12,549 nt of DNA, from the NCBI GenBank assembly GCA_012511845.1, contig JAAZFF010000144.1, positions 1-12,549 of the forward strand, written 5' to 3'. The translations under genes were made by a program, and so were the position numbers. The notes beneath the pieces are model-generated. The model made no database searches and was not told the DNA's origin. It worked only from the letters and a program-made list of their open reading frames with translations. Positions 1-6,723 of the stretch are shown one piece after another; the stretch's first letter is position 1, and the number at the start of each line of letters is the position of its first letter. This DNA is from Lentisphaerota bacterium (lineage in GTDB: Bacteria; Verrucomicrobiota; Kiritimatiellia; RFP12; UBA3636).

Positions 1-2
1 AA

Positions 3-380
3 GATGAAGGCAAGGCAGTACTCGATCTGCTTATTACTGAAAAGGCAGGCTCACGGTGGGCAGTATATGCAGATGAACTGGCTCGTGCCAAAGATCGCCT
101 GAAAATCCCGCAGATACCATCAACAACTGACCTTTCCAGCTTCTTTTCCCCTGAAATGAGTCCTCTTCAAATACTTGAAGAACCTGTCGATGAGGAAGCT
201 TCCGTAACTGATGAAACTTCTGCCGATGACAATACTGAAACTGTTGCAGTTGAACAGGAGACAGAGGCAGGAGAGCAAGAGATAACAGAAAAAACAGAAT
301 CAGCAGAAGAAATAGTAACAGAAGAAGATGAAGAAGTTACGTCAGCCGCACCGGAGGGAGCAGTTGACGAAGAGTCATAA
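3..380 (+). CDS. C-terminal end of an unidentified protein with a long acidic tail (5' partial)
   Basis: The frame is open from the first complete codon at position 3 to the TAA at 378-380, giving 125 residues, so the gene begins to the left of the window. An ATG lies at 156, but it has no Shine-Dalgarno sequence and the frame upstream of it reads as ordinary protein (for example SRWAVYADELARAKDRLKIP), so I treat it as internal. About the first 55 residues look like the end of a folded domain. The last 70 or so are a low-complexity tail dominated by Glu, Asp, Thr and Ser, probably disordered and strongly negative. I recognise no family. The next gene starts 8 bases after the stop, so the two are probably co-transcribed. 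Confidence 0.6.
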   Translation, partial: DEGKAVLDLLITEKAGSRWAVYADELARAKDRLKIPQIPSTTDLSSFFSPEMSPLQILEEPVDEEASVTDETSADDNTETVAVEQETEAGEQEITEKTESAEEIVTEEDEEVTSAAPEGAVDEES

Positions 381-388
381 ACATAAAT

Positions 389-1729
389 ATGCCTAAAAAC
401 ATTGCGGACTCATGCAACGCGTTTGTAGCCGTGCTGGCAGATGCAGCAGCGGCTTTCTGCGCTGTTTACATTGCCATCTGGGTGAGATTCGACGGCGGAT
501 GGTTTGACGTAAAGTTTGGACGTCCCGAAGACGTATACGTCGAGTATGTACCTATAGGCATTGCTGCAATGGTTATTGTATACGCGACGTTCCGCTGGTT
601 GAGGCTGTATAAAAGACCTCAGAGAGGAACTTACCCCGGGAAAATTCCACGCCTGCTGCGTGGTGCGGTGACTACAACAATTGCAATGTTGGTGATTTCT
701 GCGCTGATAAAGAACTATTATGCCGTTTCAGTTGGTGTTATTCTTCTGTTTCTGCCGTGTTTCATAGTGCTTGTGCTTATTGAGCGCGCCCTGCTTTTCC
801 GGCTGGAAATTGTTGCTGCTAAAAATGCTCCGGCAGAAAACAGCATACTCATAATCGGAACCGACTCTACTGCAGCGCACTTGATGCGGTGCTTTTCCAG
901 AGATGCACGTCTAAGAGTAAAAGTAAGCGGTGTATTGAAGGTAACTGCCGGCGAAAAAACCGATGCTACAATACCCGCTGCCAACATAATGGGCGAACTG
1001 GACAATTTTATAGACATACTTGGGGAGATGCCGAATATAACGCAGGTTATAATAACTAACCCCGACATCCCCAGAAGAAAACTGGCTGAGATCGCACTTG
1101 AATGTGAACGCAGGCTGATAAGATTTAATATTGTTCCCGACATGTTTCTTGTCATGACATCGTCCGTTGAAGTAGAAACTGTTGACGACATCCCTCTTCT
1201 CGGACTTAAACGGAGCCCTCTCGATAAACTCAGCAACAAATTCGCCAAAAGAGCAGAAGATATCGCCGGAGCACTGATTGGGTTGATTTTCTCCGCCCCG
1301 ATAATATTTGTTATGGCAATACTTATAAAACGTGAATCTCCCGGTCCTGTATTTTATTCCCAGGAGCGTTGCGGATACGGGGGAAAACCTTTTAAAATGT
1401 ACAAGCTGAGATCCATGAAGCAAAATGCCGAGGCAGAAACCGGTGCTGTGTTTGCAGAAAAGGATGACCCCCGGTGTACAAAAATCGGCGCATGGATGCG
1501 CTCGCGCAATGTTGATGAGCTGCCGCAGTTCTGGAATGTTCTTAAAGGGAACATGAGCCTTGTAGGTCCCCGTCCTGAACGACCTGCATTTGTAGAGCAA
1601 TTTACGACAGAGATAAATCATTACATGAGACGCCACGTTTGTCGTCCCGGCATTACCGGCTGGGCACAGGTGCACTGTTTGCGCGGCAATACTTCGATTG
1701 AAGAGCGCTTGCGACTGGATCTCTGGTAG
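389..1729 (+). CDS. Polyprenyl-phosphate sugar-phosphate transferase (WcaJ/WbaP-type initiating enzyme), cut short by an in-frame TAG
   Basis: This membrane enzyme moves a sugar phosphate from a nucleotide sugar to undecaprenyl phosphate, the first step of exopolysaccharide, capsule or O-antigen repeat synthesis. The N-terminal half has hydrophobic helices near residues 10-31, 53-70, 94-107 and 112-132, followed by a nucleotide-binding-like region from about 150 (SILIIGTDS). The C-terminal catalytic domain follows a helix at about 290-314 and carries SPGPVFYSQER (317-327), FKMYKLRSM (335-343), DELPQFWNVL (376-385), SLVGPRPE (390-397) and GITGWAQV (421-428). The family normally continues past DLYY with ENWSLxLDLKIL. 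Here the TAG at 1727-1729 falls at the second Tyr of that motif, and the missing end is present in frame downstream (separate entry). The 446 residues before the TAG hold all recognised catalytic motifs. The gene follows the preceding one by 8 bases. Which sugar it transfers cannot be told. Confidence 0.9.
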   Translation: MPKNIADSCNAFVAVLADAAAAFCAVYIAIWVRFDGGWFDVKFGRPEDVYVEYVPIGIAAMVIVYATFRWLRLYKRPQRGTYPGKIPRLLRGAVTTTIAMLVISALIKNYYAVSVGVILLFLPCFIVLVLIERALLFRLEIVAAKNAPAENSILIIGTDSTAAHLMRCFSRDARLRVKVSGVLKVTAGEKTDATIPAANIMGELDNFIDILGEMPNITQVIITNPDIPRRKLAEIALECERRLIRFNIVPDMFLVMTSSVEVETVDDIPLLGLKRSPLDKLSNKFAKRAEDIAGALIGLIFSAPIIFVMAILIKRESPGPVFYSQERCGYGGKPFKMYKLRSMKQNAEAETGAVFAEKDDPRCTKIGAWMRSRNVDELPQFWNVLKGNMSLVGPRPERPAFVEQFTTEINHYMRRHVCRPGITGWAQVHCLRGNTSIEERLRLDLW

Positions 1730-1804
1730 CTGGAAAACTGGTCTTTGGCACTTGATTTGAAGATTTTGCTGCGAACATGTTTTGCAGTTAAAAACGCTTA
1801 CTGA
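1727..1804 (+). other. In-frame continuation of the sugar transferase beyond a TAG codon
   Basis: After the TAG at 1727-1729 the same frame encodes LENWSLALDLKILLRTCF and a few more residues, 24 codons in all, and then stops at TGA 1802-1804. This matches the conserved C-terminal segment of the family (consensus roughly YIENWSLWLDLKIL), so it is coding-like sequence, not spacer. With the TAG read through the product would have 471 residues, close to the usual length. Either the TAG is read as an amino acid, or a Tyr codon (TAC or TAT) became TAG by one substitution. The next gene begins 15 bases after the TGA. Confidence 0.8.
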
Positions 1805-1819
1805 TTTTAAGGATAGAAG

Positions 1820-2302
1820 TTGATAGAAATAAGTAAATTCAGTGGATTTCCACACAATATCTGGCTTTTTTGCGCCTTCTTTTCCTGGTGTCTTGCACAA
1901 TGCATCAAGATGCTGATTGCGTATCTTAAAACGAAACGTATTGATTTACGCTACCTTGTCAGCACAGGAGGAATGCCCAGCGCACACTCTGCAACAGTCT
2001 CAGGACTGGCTACCACACTGGGAATAACAGAGGGATTTAATTCTCCACTATTCGCTTTAAGCACCGTGTACGCCATAATTACAATGTTTGATGCTTCTAC
2101 AGTACGCCGTGCAACAGGACAGCAAGCAGCAGTAATAAACCAGATAGTTCGGGAGTTGTTTGTTCAACATCGCTTTCAACACAAGAGACTCAAGGAGTTG
2201 CTCGGACACACGCGCATTGAAGTATTTATGGGGATGTTGACAGGTATCGCATTTAGCGCTGCCGCAACAAGCATTTTCCTTAACAAACTTCAGGGAGGCT
2301 AA
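1820..2302 (+). CDS. Divergent PAP2 (DUF212) family integral membrane protein
   Basis: This 160-residue protein belongs to the divergent PAP family (DUF212, YuiD-like), small membrane proteins distantly related to acid phosphatase/vanadium haloperoxidase enzymes; their substrate is not established. Visible hallmarks are GGMPSAHSATVSG (50-62), a hydrophobic stretch ending in MFDASTVRRATGQQA (89-103), and LKELLGHTRIEV (124-135). Hydrophobic helices lie near 14-37, 59-70, 78-91 and 137-153. I chose the TTG start at 1820 because AAGGA at 1809-1813 sits 6 bases before it and no ATG lies upstream in frame before the TAG at 1814. Its position after a polyprenyl-phosphate sugar transferase could mean a role in lipid-phosphate metabolism, but that is only context. 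Confidence 0.85.
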   Translation: MIEISKFSGFPHNIWLFCAFFSWCLAQCIKMLIAYLKTKRIDLRYLVSTGGMPSAHSATVSGLATTLGITEGFNSPLFALSTVYAIITMFDASTVRRATGQQAAVINQIVRELFVQHRFQHKRLKELLGHTRIEVFMGMLTGIAFSAAATSIFLNKLQGG

Positions 2303-2308
2303 GAAACT

Positions 2309-3097
2309 ATGACAACAACCTCTGATAGCTCCGGGAAAGTAACCACAAAAAGCCTTGCAGCCGTACTGGACTCGGAATTGCGTACGACGGATTTTACCGA
2401 TGCTTCACACAACGGCTTGCAGGTGGCTAACGACGGCACTGTAACACGCATATGCGGAGGAGTCGATGCATCCATGGATTTCCTGCGCAAGGCAAAGGAT
2501 AAAGGTGCCGATTTCTGTATCGTACACCATGGTATTAGCTGGGGCAGTTCGCTTGCAAGAATTGACGGTGTCAACTATGAAATTATTTCATTTCTTGTCA
2601 GGAACAACATTGCTCTTTACGCCTCGCACCTGCCTCTTGACGCCCATCCCGTATTCGGCAATAACGCTCAGATAGCAGAAAAACTTGACCTTGTAGAAAG
2701 ACTGGCTTTCTGCGATTACCACGGAAACACGATTGGGAGTCAGGGCAAATTACAAGAAGCAATGCTGTTTGAAGATCTTGCTGAAAAGGTCCGCACAATT
2801 ATCCCCGACGGAGCTTTTCACACACTTCCATTTGGCAGCAGGAAGATTACCAAGGTAGGCATTGTAAGTGGCGGGGCTATAGATATGCTCCCGCAGGCTG
2901 TAAGAGCCAATCTGGACTGCTTTATTACAGGAGAAATGAACCTGGTAGGGTTTAATGCGGCAAAGCACGAACAGATCAACGTTATTGCCGCCGGTCATTA
3001 TGCTACAGAGCGCTTTGGGGTGAAAGCTGTTGGTGCATTTTTAGAGAAAAATTTCAAACTGCCATTTGATTTTATCGATTTTAGGTTGCCTTGGTAG
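2309..3097 (+). CDS. Nif3/YbgI-family dinuclear metal-binding protein
   Basis: The 262 residues fit the Nif3 (YbgI, GTP cyclohydrolase I type 2-like) family, cytosolic ring-forming proteins that bind two metal ions; their cellular role is poorly defined. Visible signatures are HNGLQV (34-39), the metal-binding pair in VHHGISW (His73, His74), HLPLDAH (His107 and Asp111), and AGHYATE (His230 and Glu233) near the C-terminus. The order and spacing are those of the full family. The protein ends in FIDFRLPW, which matches the usual family end (FIDIPNP-like), so the TAG at 3095-3097 is probably a true stop. If TAG were always read as sense, 14 more codons, including a second TAG at 3110, would follow before TAA at 3140. 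The start is 6 bases after the DUF212 stop, preceded by CAGGGAGG at 2291-2298. Confidence 0.88.
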   Translation: MTTTSDSSGKVTTKSLAAVLDSELRTTDFTDASHNGLQVANDGTVTRICGGVDASMDFLRKAKDKGADFCIVHHGISWGSSLARIDGVNYEIISFLVRNNIALYASHLPLDAHPVFGNNAQIAEKLDLVERLAFCDYHGNTIGSQGKLQEAMLFEDLAEKVRTIIPDGAFHTLPFGSRKITKVGIVSGGAIDMLPQAVRANLDCFITGEMNLVGFNAAKHEQINVIAAGHYATERFGVKAVGAFLEKNFKLPFDFIDFRLPW

Positions 3098-3204
3098 CCG
3101 TATGTAGTGTAGAATTGCTACTGTCTTTTCAGGATATTTTAATCCATCTGTTTGTCAGTCGAATTTCTTTTCACTCGATTGCAAGCAGAAATTGGTGATT
3201 TTTA

Positions 3205-3708
3205 ATGATTTTTACTGCAACTCAATTATACCCGACACCTGTCATAGCTATCAGGGAACTTATACAAGAATTACCTTTCTTGATGCCGTTTGTACTCCTT
3301 GCTCTGGGATGTGTTGTTATAGAATCGTGGATTTACAAGAAAGACAAGTCATTTTCAAAAAACGGCTGGTTCAGCGGAGCCGCTTTCTTTTTATTAATCA
3401 TTAATGTAGCGTGGTCGAGCTGGGTCAGCAGCACACCGATAGAAAACCTTATTGCGGAACAAGAAACAGCGATATCGATTACAGTAACTATATGCTCCTT
3501 CCTGATTATAGCGTATGCAATTATTTTCATCGCTATTTTGGCAGGGACTTTCAGGGTGCTTAAAGAGCTGAGCGGCAGCGGTTACGGTTATGCATTATTA
3601 CGTCTTTCTCCTGCAATATTCCTGGTGGTTTTTGCCATTATAAGCTTTATACACGGAAATGCGGCTGTCGGCGAAAACGGTTTAATTGACTTAATCATCA
3701 ACATGTAG
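3205..3708 (+). CDS. Unidentified inner-membrane protein with four predicted helices
   Basis: A 167-residue protein with hydrophobic segments at about 24-42, 56-74, 92-114 and 130-149. No signal-peptidase site or enzymatic motif is visible, and I do not recognise a family. The layout (short N-terminus, four helices, Lys-rich loop KKDKSFSKN at 45-53) resembles small channel-like or MotA/TolQ-type membrane proteins, but I see no conserved motif that supports this. The ATG at 3205 has GGTGA about 8 bases upstream. It is preceded by a 107-base gap, the longest in this block, so transcription may restart here. The frame ends at TAG 3706-3708. Reading through would add five residues and end at TAA 3724-3726, one base before the ATG of the next gene. 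Confidence 0.65.
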   Translation: MIFTATQLYPTPVIAIRELIQELPFLMPFVLLALGCVVIESWIYKKDKSFSKNGWFSGAAFFLLIINVAWSSWVSSTPIENLIAEQETAISITVTICSFLIIAYAIIFIAILAGTFRVLKELSGSGYGYALLRLSPAIFLVVFAIISFIHGNAAVGENGLIDLIINM

Positions 3709-3727
3709 CCTGATACAGGATTATAAA

Positions 3728-4462
3728 ATGGCGAAAACAAAGACAGATACAAGTATAGAGAGCGTACAGAAAACGATGAAAAAAAAGTCAATAAAGAAAA
3801 GTACGAAAGACAGACTCCTCGAAGTTGCTGCAGAAGAATTTGCTCAACATGGATTTCGTAATACCCGCACCCAGGAAATCTGTAAAAAAGCTAATGCAAA
3901 CACCGCAGCAATAAACTACCATTTTGGAGGAAAGAAAAATCTCTACAAAACTGTATGGGATTTTGCCTTGCGGCACGCTATCGGCGAAAACGATGAAATG
4001 GATTTGTCCGTTGATGAAGACAGGGAGTGGTTATACAACTATTTGAGAATATGTGTGATTTCTGTTTTTGAGTCAGGTCCTAAAAGCCTTCTCCGCCGTC
4101 TTCTTTCCAACGAAATCTCCGACCCCTCCCCTATTTCCTCTGAAGTGCTGTCAGAACACCTGGCACCGCGAATTCAGGAGCTGGAGAAACGTCTACGCCG
4201 CATGATGGGGCCGCACGTAAGCGACTTCCAGGTCGGCTGCTGCATATTGGCTATTCACAGCCAGTTCAGTGCCTTGACCATAAATCGCAGCGCCCGGCAG
4301 AATCTTTTCCGGAATGACAATCCAACCGAGGAGGAAGCCGAACACTTTACGCGTGAGATCTGCGCATTCGTGATGGGTGGCATCCGTTCCATTCGCGGTG
4401 TCCCGCAGGAGGCTCGCAGAAATCGCGGATGGATAAAGAATTCTCCTAAAAATGATAACTGA
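3728..4462 (+). CDS. TetR/AcrR-family transcriptional regulator, CecR-like
   Basis: A 244-residue one-component repressor. A basic, Lys-rich N-terminus (1-27) precedes a TetR helix-turn-helix at about 27-75. The segment ANTAAINYHFGGKKNLYKTV is typical of the CecR/YbiH subgroup, in which the tyrosine-histidine pair of the recognition helix is conserved. The C-terminal ligand-binding part (about 95-225, including LLRRLLSNEI and the Cys pair near GCCILA) looks like the CecR C-terminal domain. These regulators often sit beside export pumps, but none is next to this one; the gene overlaps the following glycosyltransferase by 11 bases. The start at 3728 has AGGA about 9 bases upstream. The effector and target operon cannot be read from the sequence. 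Confidence 0.87.
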   Translation: MAKTKTDTSIESVQKTMKKKSIKKSTKDRLLEVAAEEFAQHGFRNTRTQEICKKANANTAAINYHFGGKKNLYKTVWDFALRHAIGENDEMDLSVDEDREWLYNYLRICVISVFESGPKSLLRRLLSNEISDPSPISSEVLSEHLAPRIQELEKRLRRMMGPHVSDFQVGCCILAIHSQFSALTINRSARQNLFRNDNPTEEEAEHFTREICAFVMGGIRSIRGVPQEARRNRGWIKNSPKNDN

Positions 4463-5498
4463 TCCTGTAGTTCCCAATAAAAACGTGCCTTCTGCAACTT
4501 CAGTTTTGCATGATTCTGCCAATGGTCGACCTGTAGCACTGGGTCACGACTGGCTTACAGGAATGCGTGGCGGTGAGAGAGTTCTTGAATATTTGTGTCA
4601 GGCATTTCCCGCTGCGGAGATTTCAACACTTATATATAATCCCGAAGCTGTATCGGAAATAATAAATGATCACCAGATAGCAGCTTCCTTTCTAAATCGT
4701 TTTCCCGGCATATCAAAATATTACAGGAATATGCTACCCATTATGCCGCTGGCAGCACGTACATTGAAGCCACGCGATGCTGATCTTTTCATAACAACGA
4801 GCCATTGCGTTGCAAAGAGTTTCCGTAAAAGAAAAGGTTCAAAGCATATCTGCATATGCTTTACACCCATGAGGTACGCATGGACTTTTTTTGATGAGTA
4901 TTTCGGGAATTCCAGGGTTAAATCAATTCTTGCCAGACCCCTGCTGGCGATGCTGCGCAAATGGGACGCAAAGACTTCCAGTGAGGTTGATCTCTTCGTT
5001 GCAATAAGCAATAACGTAGCCGATCGCATAAAGCGGTTTTATGGACGCGACTCTGTTGTGGTGTATCCCCCCGTTGATATAGATCGATGTACTCCATCGC
5101 ACCTTGAAGACTCATCGGGCGACTATGACCTGATTGTATCTGCGCTAGTTCCATACAAGCGGGTTGACCTTGCAGTTGAGCTGTACTCCAAAAAGGGTTG
5201 GCGGCTGAAAGTTGTCGGCTCAGGAGGCTGCTACAACAAACTTAAAGCAATGGCAGGACCTACAGTCGAAATCACAGGTCGCCTCCACGATGACGAGATT
5301 CTCGAACTATACAGAAACTGCAGACTGCTCGTTTTCCCGGGTGAAGAAGATTACGGGATCGTGCCACTGGAAGCCCAGGCATGCGGACGCCCCGTAGTTG
5401 CCTACAAGCGCGGAGGTGCTCTTGAAACCGTCGTTGATGGGGTAACAGGCGTGTTTTTTGATGAGCAGACACTCGAAAGCCTTGAAGAAGCAGTATAG
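4452..5498 (+). CDS. GT4-family glycosyltransferase, interrupted by in-frame TAG
   Basis: A cytosolic GT-B glycosyltransferase, probably a mannosyl- or rhamnosyl-type enzyme that extends a lipid-linked polysaccharide. The N-terminal Rossmann domain begins with VALGHDWLTGMRGGERVLE (28-46). The linker and acceptor side run to about residue 200 (DLFVAISNNVADRIKRFYG, then YPPVDI). The C-terminal nucleotide-sugar domain has PYKRVDLAVE (234-243), VVGSGG (254-259) and the EX7E-type motif EEDYGIVPLEAQACGRPV (298-315) with Glu307. The start at 4452 overlaps the regulator gene by 11 bases and has no clear Shine-Dalgarno, suggesting translational coupling. The frame meets TAG at 5496-5498, about 38 codons before the expected C-terminus, which is present downstream (separate entry). 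The truncated product would lack the helix that packs back on the N-terminal domain in GT-B enzymes. Confidence 0.88.
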   Translation: MITDPVVPNKNVPSATSVLHDSANGRPVALGHDWLTGMRGGERVLEYLCQAFPAAEISTLIYNPEAVSEIINDHQIAASFLNRFPGISKYYRNMLPIMPLAARTLKPRDADLFITTSHCVAKSFRKRKGSKHICICFTPMRYAWTFFDEYFGNSRVKSILARPLLAMLRKWDAKTSSEVDLFVAISNNVADRIKRFYGRDSVVVYPPVDIDRCTPSHLEDSSGDYDLIVSALVPYKRVDLAVELYSKKGWRLKVVGSGGCYNKLKAMAGPTVEITGRLHDDEILELYRNCRLLVFPGEEDYGIVPLEAQACGRPVVAYKRGGALETVVDGVTGVFFDEQTLESLEEAV

Positions 5499-5612
5499 CG
5501 ATGCGCAGATACATAGTTCGATCGTGCGGAAATACGACGCCACGCTGAAAAGTTCGGTCCGGACCAGTTCCTTGAAGGCATAGCCAACTGCGTAATACAA
5601 GTTCTCTCATGA
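5496..5612 (+). other. In-frame continuation of the glycosyltransferase past two TAG codons, ending in an ATGA overlap with tlyA
   Basis: From the TAG at 5496-5498 the same frame reads RCADT, a second TAG at 5514-5516, and then FDRAEIRRHAEKFGPDQF and on to TGA at 5610-5612. The part after the second TAG is the classic GT4 C-terminus (FDPxxIRxHAExFSxExF). The final TGA shares ATGA (5609-5612) with the start of the next gene, the usual sign of coupled genes in an operon. Both TAGs therefore lie inside what was, or still is, one 386-residue reading frame. Family alignments would favour Glu, Gln or Lys at these positions, each one base away from TAG. Confidence 0.82.
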
Positions 5613-6349
5613 AGATCCGCCTTGATGAACTTCTTGTAAGTCGCGGTTTGGCAGAAACACGCTCAGCCGCCCAGCGACTTGTCATGGAGGGAAAGGTGCG
5701 GGTAAAAAACATACCCCATCCCAAGTCGGGCAATAAATATCCTGACGATATAGAAGTTGAGCTGCTTTCCGGGAACCGTTTTGTAAGCAGGGGCGGCGAG
5801 AAGCTTGAGGGAGCATTCCGAGCTTTTGTTTTAGATGTAACGGGACTCAAATGTCTTGATATAGGAGCTTCAACAGGTGGTTTTACCGATTGTCTCCTTC
5901 AATATGGTGCGAAGCATGTTGTGGCACTCGACGTGGGAACAAATCAGCTGCATCATAAAATGCGTGCAGACCCGAGAGTGACTGTTATGGAAAAATTCAA
6001 TGCCAGAACATTGACGATAGATGATCTTCCCTACGCTCCGGAATTTGCTGTATGTGATGTTTCATTTATTTCACTCAGGCTTATACTACCCCCGTTGCTG
6101 GAAGTTCTCGTTCCTGGAGCTGGGATCATAACACTTATAAAACCGCAATTTGAGGCGGGCAAATCGCAGGTGGGCAAAGGCGGCGTCGTGCGTGATGAGA
6201 CAGTACGGCAGGAAGTAGTGCAGTCGATAAAAGACTTTGGGGAAACAATCGGTTTTCAGTGGAAAGGCGTGGCTGAATCTCCTATAACAGGTCCTAAAGG
6301 CAACGTAGAATACACCGCCTGGTGGACAAAAAAACACCCTGATCTTTGA
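5609..6349 (+). CDS. tlyA: TlyA-family rRNA 2'-O-methyltransferase (S4 plus FtsJ-like domain)
   Basis: TlyA proteins use S-adenosylmethionine to methylate cytidine 2'-hydroxyls in 16S and sometimes 23S rRNA. The 246 residues show an N-terminal S4 RNA-binding domain (about 1-60: RLDELLVSRGLAETRSAAQ, then GKVRVKN) and a C-terminal RrmJ/FtsJ-type methyltransferase domain with SAM motif CLDIGASTGGFTD (82-94). Likely catalytic residues are Lys65 in SRGGEKL, Asp150 in CDVSFIS, Lys178 in IKPQFE and Glu234 in GNVEY. Length is normal. The ATG at 5609 overlaps the TGA of the read-through glycosyltransferase frame. Some homologues were called haemolysins, but that label is misleading. The last codons and the stop lie inside a terminator hairpin used mainly by the opposite strand. 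Confidence 0.93.
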   Translation: MKIRLDELLVSRGLAETRSAAQRLVMEGKVRVKNIPHPKSGNKYPDDIEVELLSGNRFVSRGGEKLEGAFRAFVLDVTGLKCLDIGASTGGFTDCLLQYGAKHVVALDVGTNQLHHKMRADPRVTVMEKFNARTLTIDDLPYAPEFAVCDVSFISLRLILPPLLEVLVPGAGIITLIKPQFEAGKSQVGKGGVVRDETVRQEVVQSIKDFGETIGFQWKGVAESPITGPKGNVEYTAWWTKKHPDL

Positions 6350-6360
6350 GGATCAGGGTG
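6328..6360 (-). terminator. Intrinsic terminator for the tRNA operon, overlapping the 3' end of tlyA
   Basis: CACCCTGATC (6335-6344) and GATCAGGGTG (6351-6360) form a perfect 10-bp stem with a 6-base loop. On the - strand it is followed by seven T residues (the A-run at 6328-6334), a textbook rho-independent terminator for the leftward tRNA genes. On the + strand no T-run follows, so for tlyA it would be a weaker terminator. The stem contains the tlyA stop codon. Confidence 0.88.
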
Positions 6361-6366
6361 GTAAAT

Positions 6367-6443
<77 letters not shown>

Positions 6444-6453
6444 TTTAAAATTC

Positions 6454-6530
6454 TGGCGTGCCTGGCAGGATTCGAACCTGCAACCTTCTGATCCGTAGTC
6501 AGATGCTCTATCCAGTTGGGCTACAGGCAC
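6454..6530 (-). tRNA. tRNA-Arg (anticodon ACG)
   Basis: A 77-base cloverleaf on the reverse strand with an encoded CCA (6454-6456). The acceptor stem GTGCCTG/CAGGCAC is perfect, the anticodon stem-loop is TCTGA CTACGGA TCAGA (anticodon ACG, read as ICG), and the T arm is GCAGG TTCGAAT CCTGC. It is the first gene of a two-tRNA transcript. Confidence 0.94.
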
Positions 6531-6609
6531 ACAAGAGAAAACTTTGCGTATCCCCTTCATAGCATCGCTGAAGAAACATTGACACCTATTTGTCAGGGAA
6601 CGGGAATGT

Positions 6610-6638
6610 AATATACCAAATCCCTTCAGAAAATTCAA
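6610..6638 (-). promoter_or_regulatory. Sigma-70-type promoter for the tRNA-Arg/tRNA-fMet operon
   Basis: On the - strand TTGAAT (6633-6638) and TATATT (6610-6615) are separated by exactly 17 bases. Transcription would start near 6603, giving a leader of about 70 bases before tRNA-Arg. Nothing else in the 193-base gap between the tRNAs and the oxidoreductase gene looks like a gene. An imperfect inverted repeat (GATTCGT...ACGATTC) lies between this promoter and that gene's stop. Confidence 0.65.
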
Positions 6639-6723
6639 CTATATTTTTTGAAAAATCTGAAATTTGATGAAGGTATGATTCGTTATACGATTCACAAGGG
6701 AACATCTCCCCTAATAATCAGCC

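Noticed and set aside
156..380. A separate small acidic protein starting at the ATG at 156
   Set aside because: The frame is open back to the window edge with protein-like sequence and no ribosome binding site precedes 156, so it is the end of a larger gene.
911..1900. Long open frame of 329 codons on the - strand across the sugar transferase
   Set aside because: It lies antisense to a gene with clear family motifs, its translation is Cys/His/Tyr-rich with no domain, and it also spans the TAG region and the next gene start. It is a shadow frame.
3098..3204. Promoter in the 107-base gap before the membrane protein gene (TTGCTA and TTGTCA boxes)
   Set aside because: No pairing with a good -10 box at 16-18 bases spacing; the matches are too weak to annotate.
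6639..6723. Terminator after the oxidoreductase gene (imperfect repeat GATTCGT...ACGATTC)
   Set aside because: The stem has a mismatch, is A/T-rich and lacks an adjacent T-run, so I cannot support it as a terminator.
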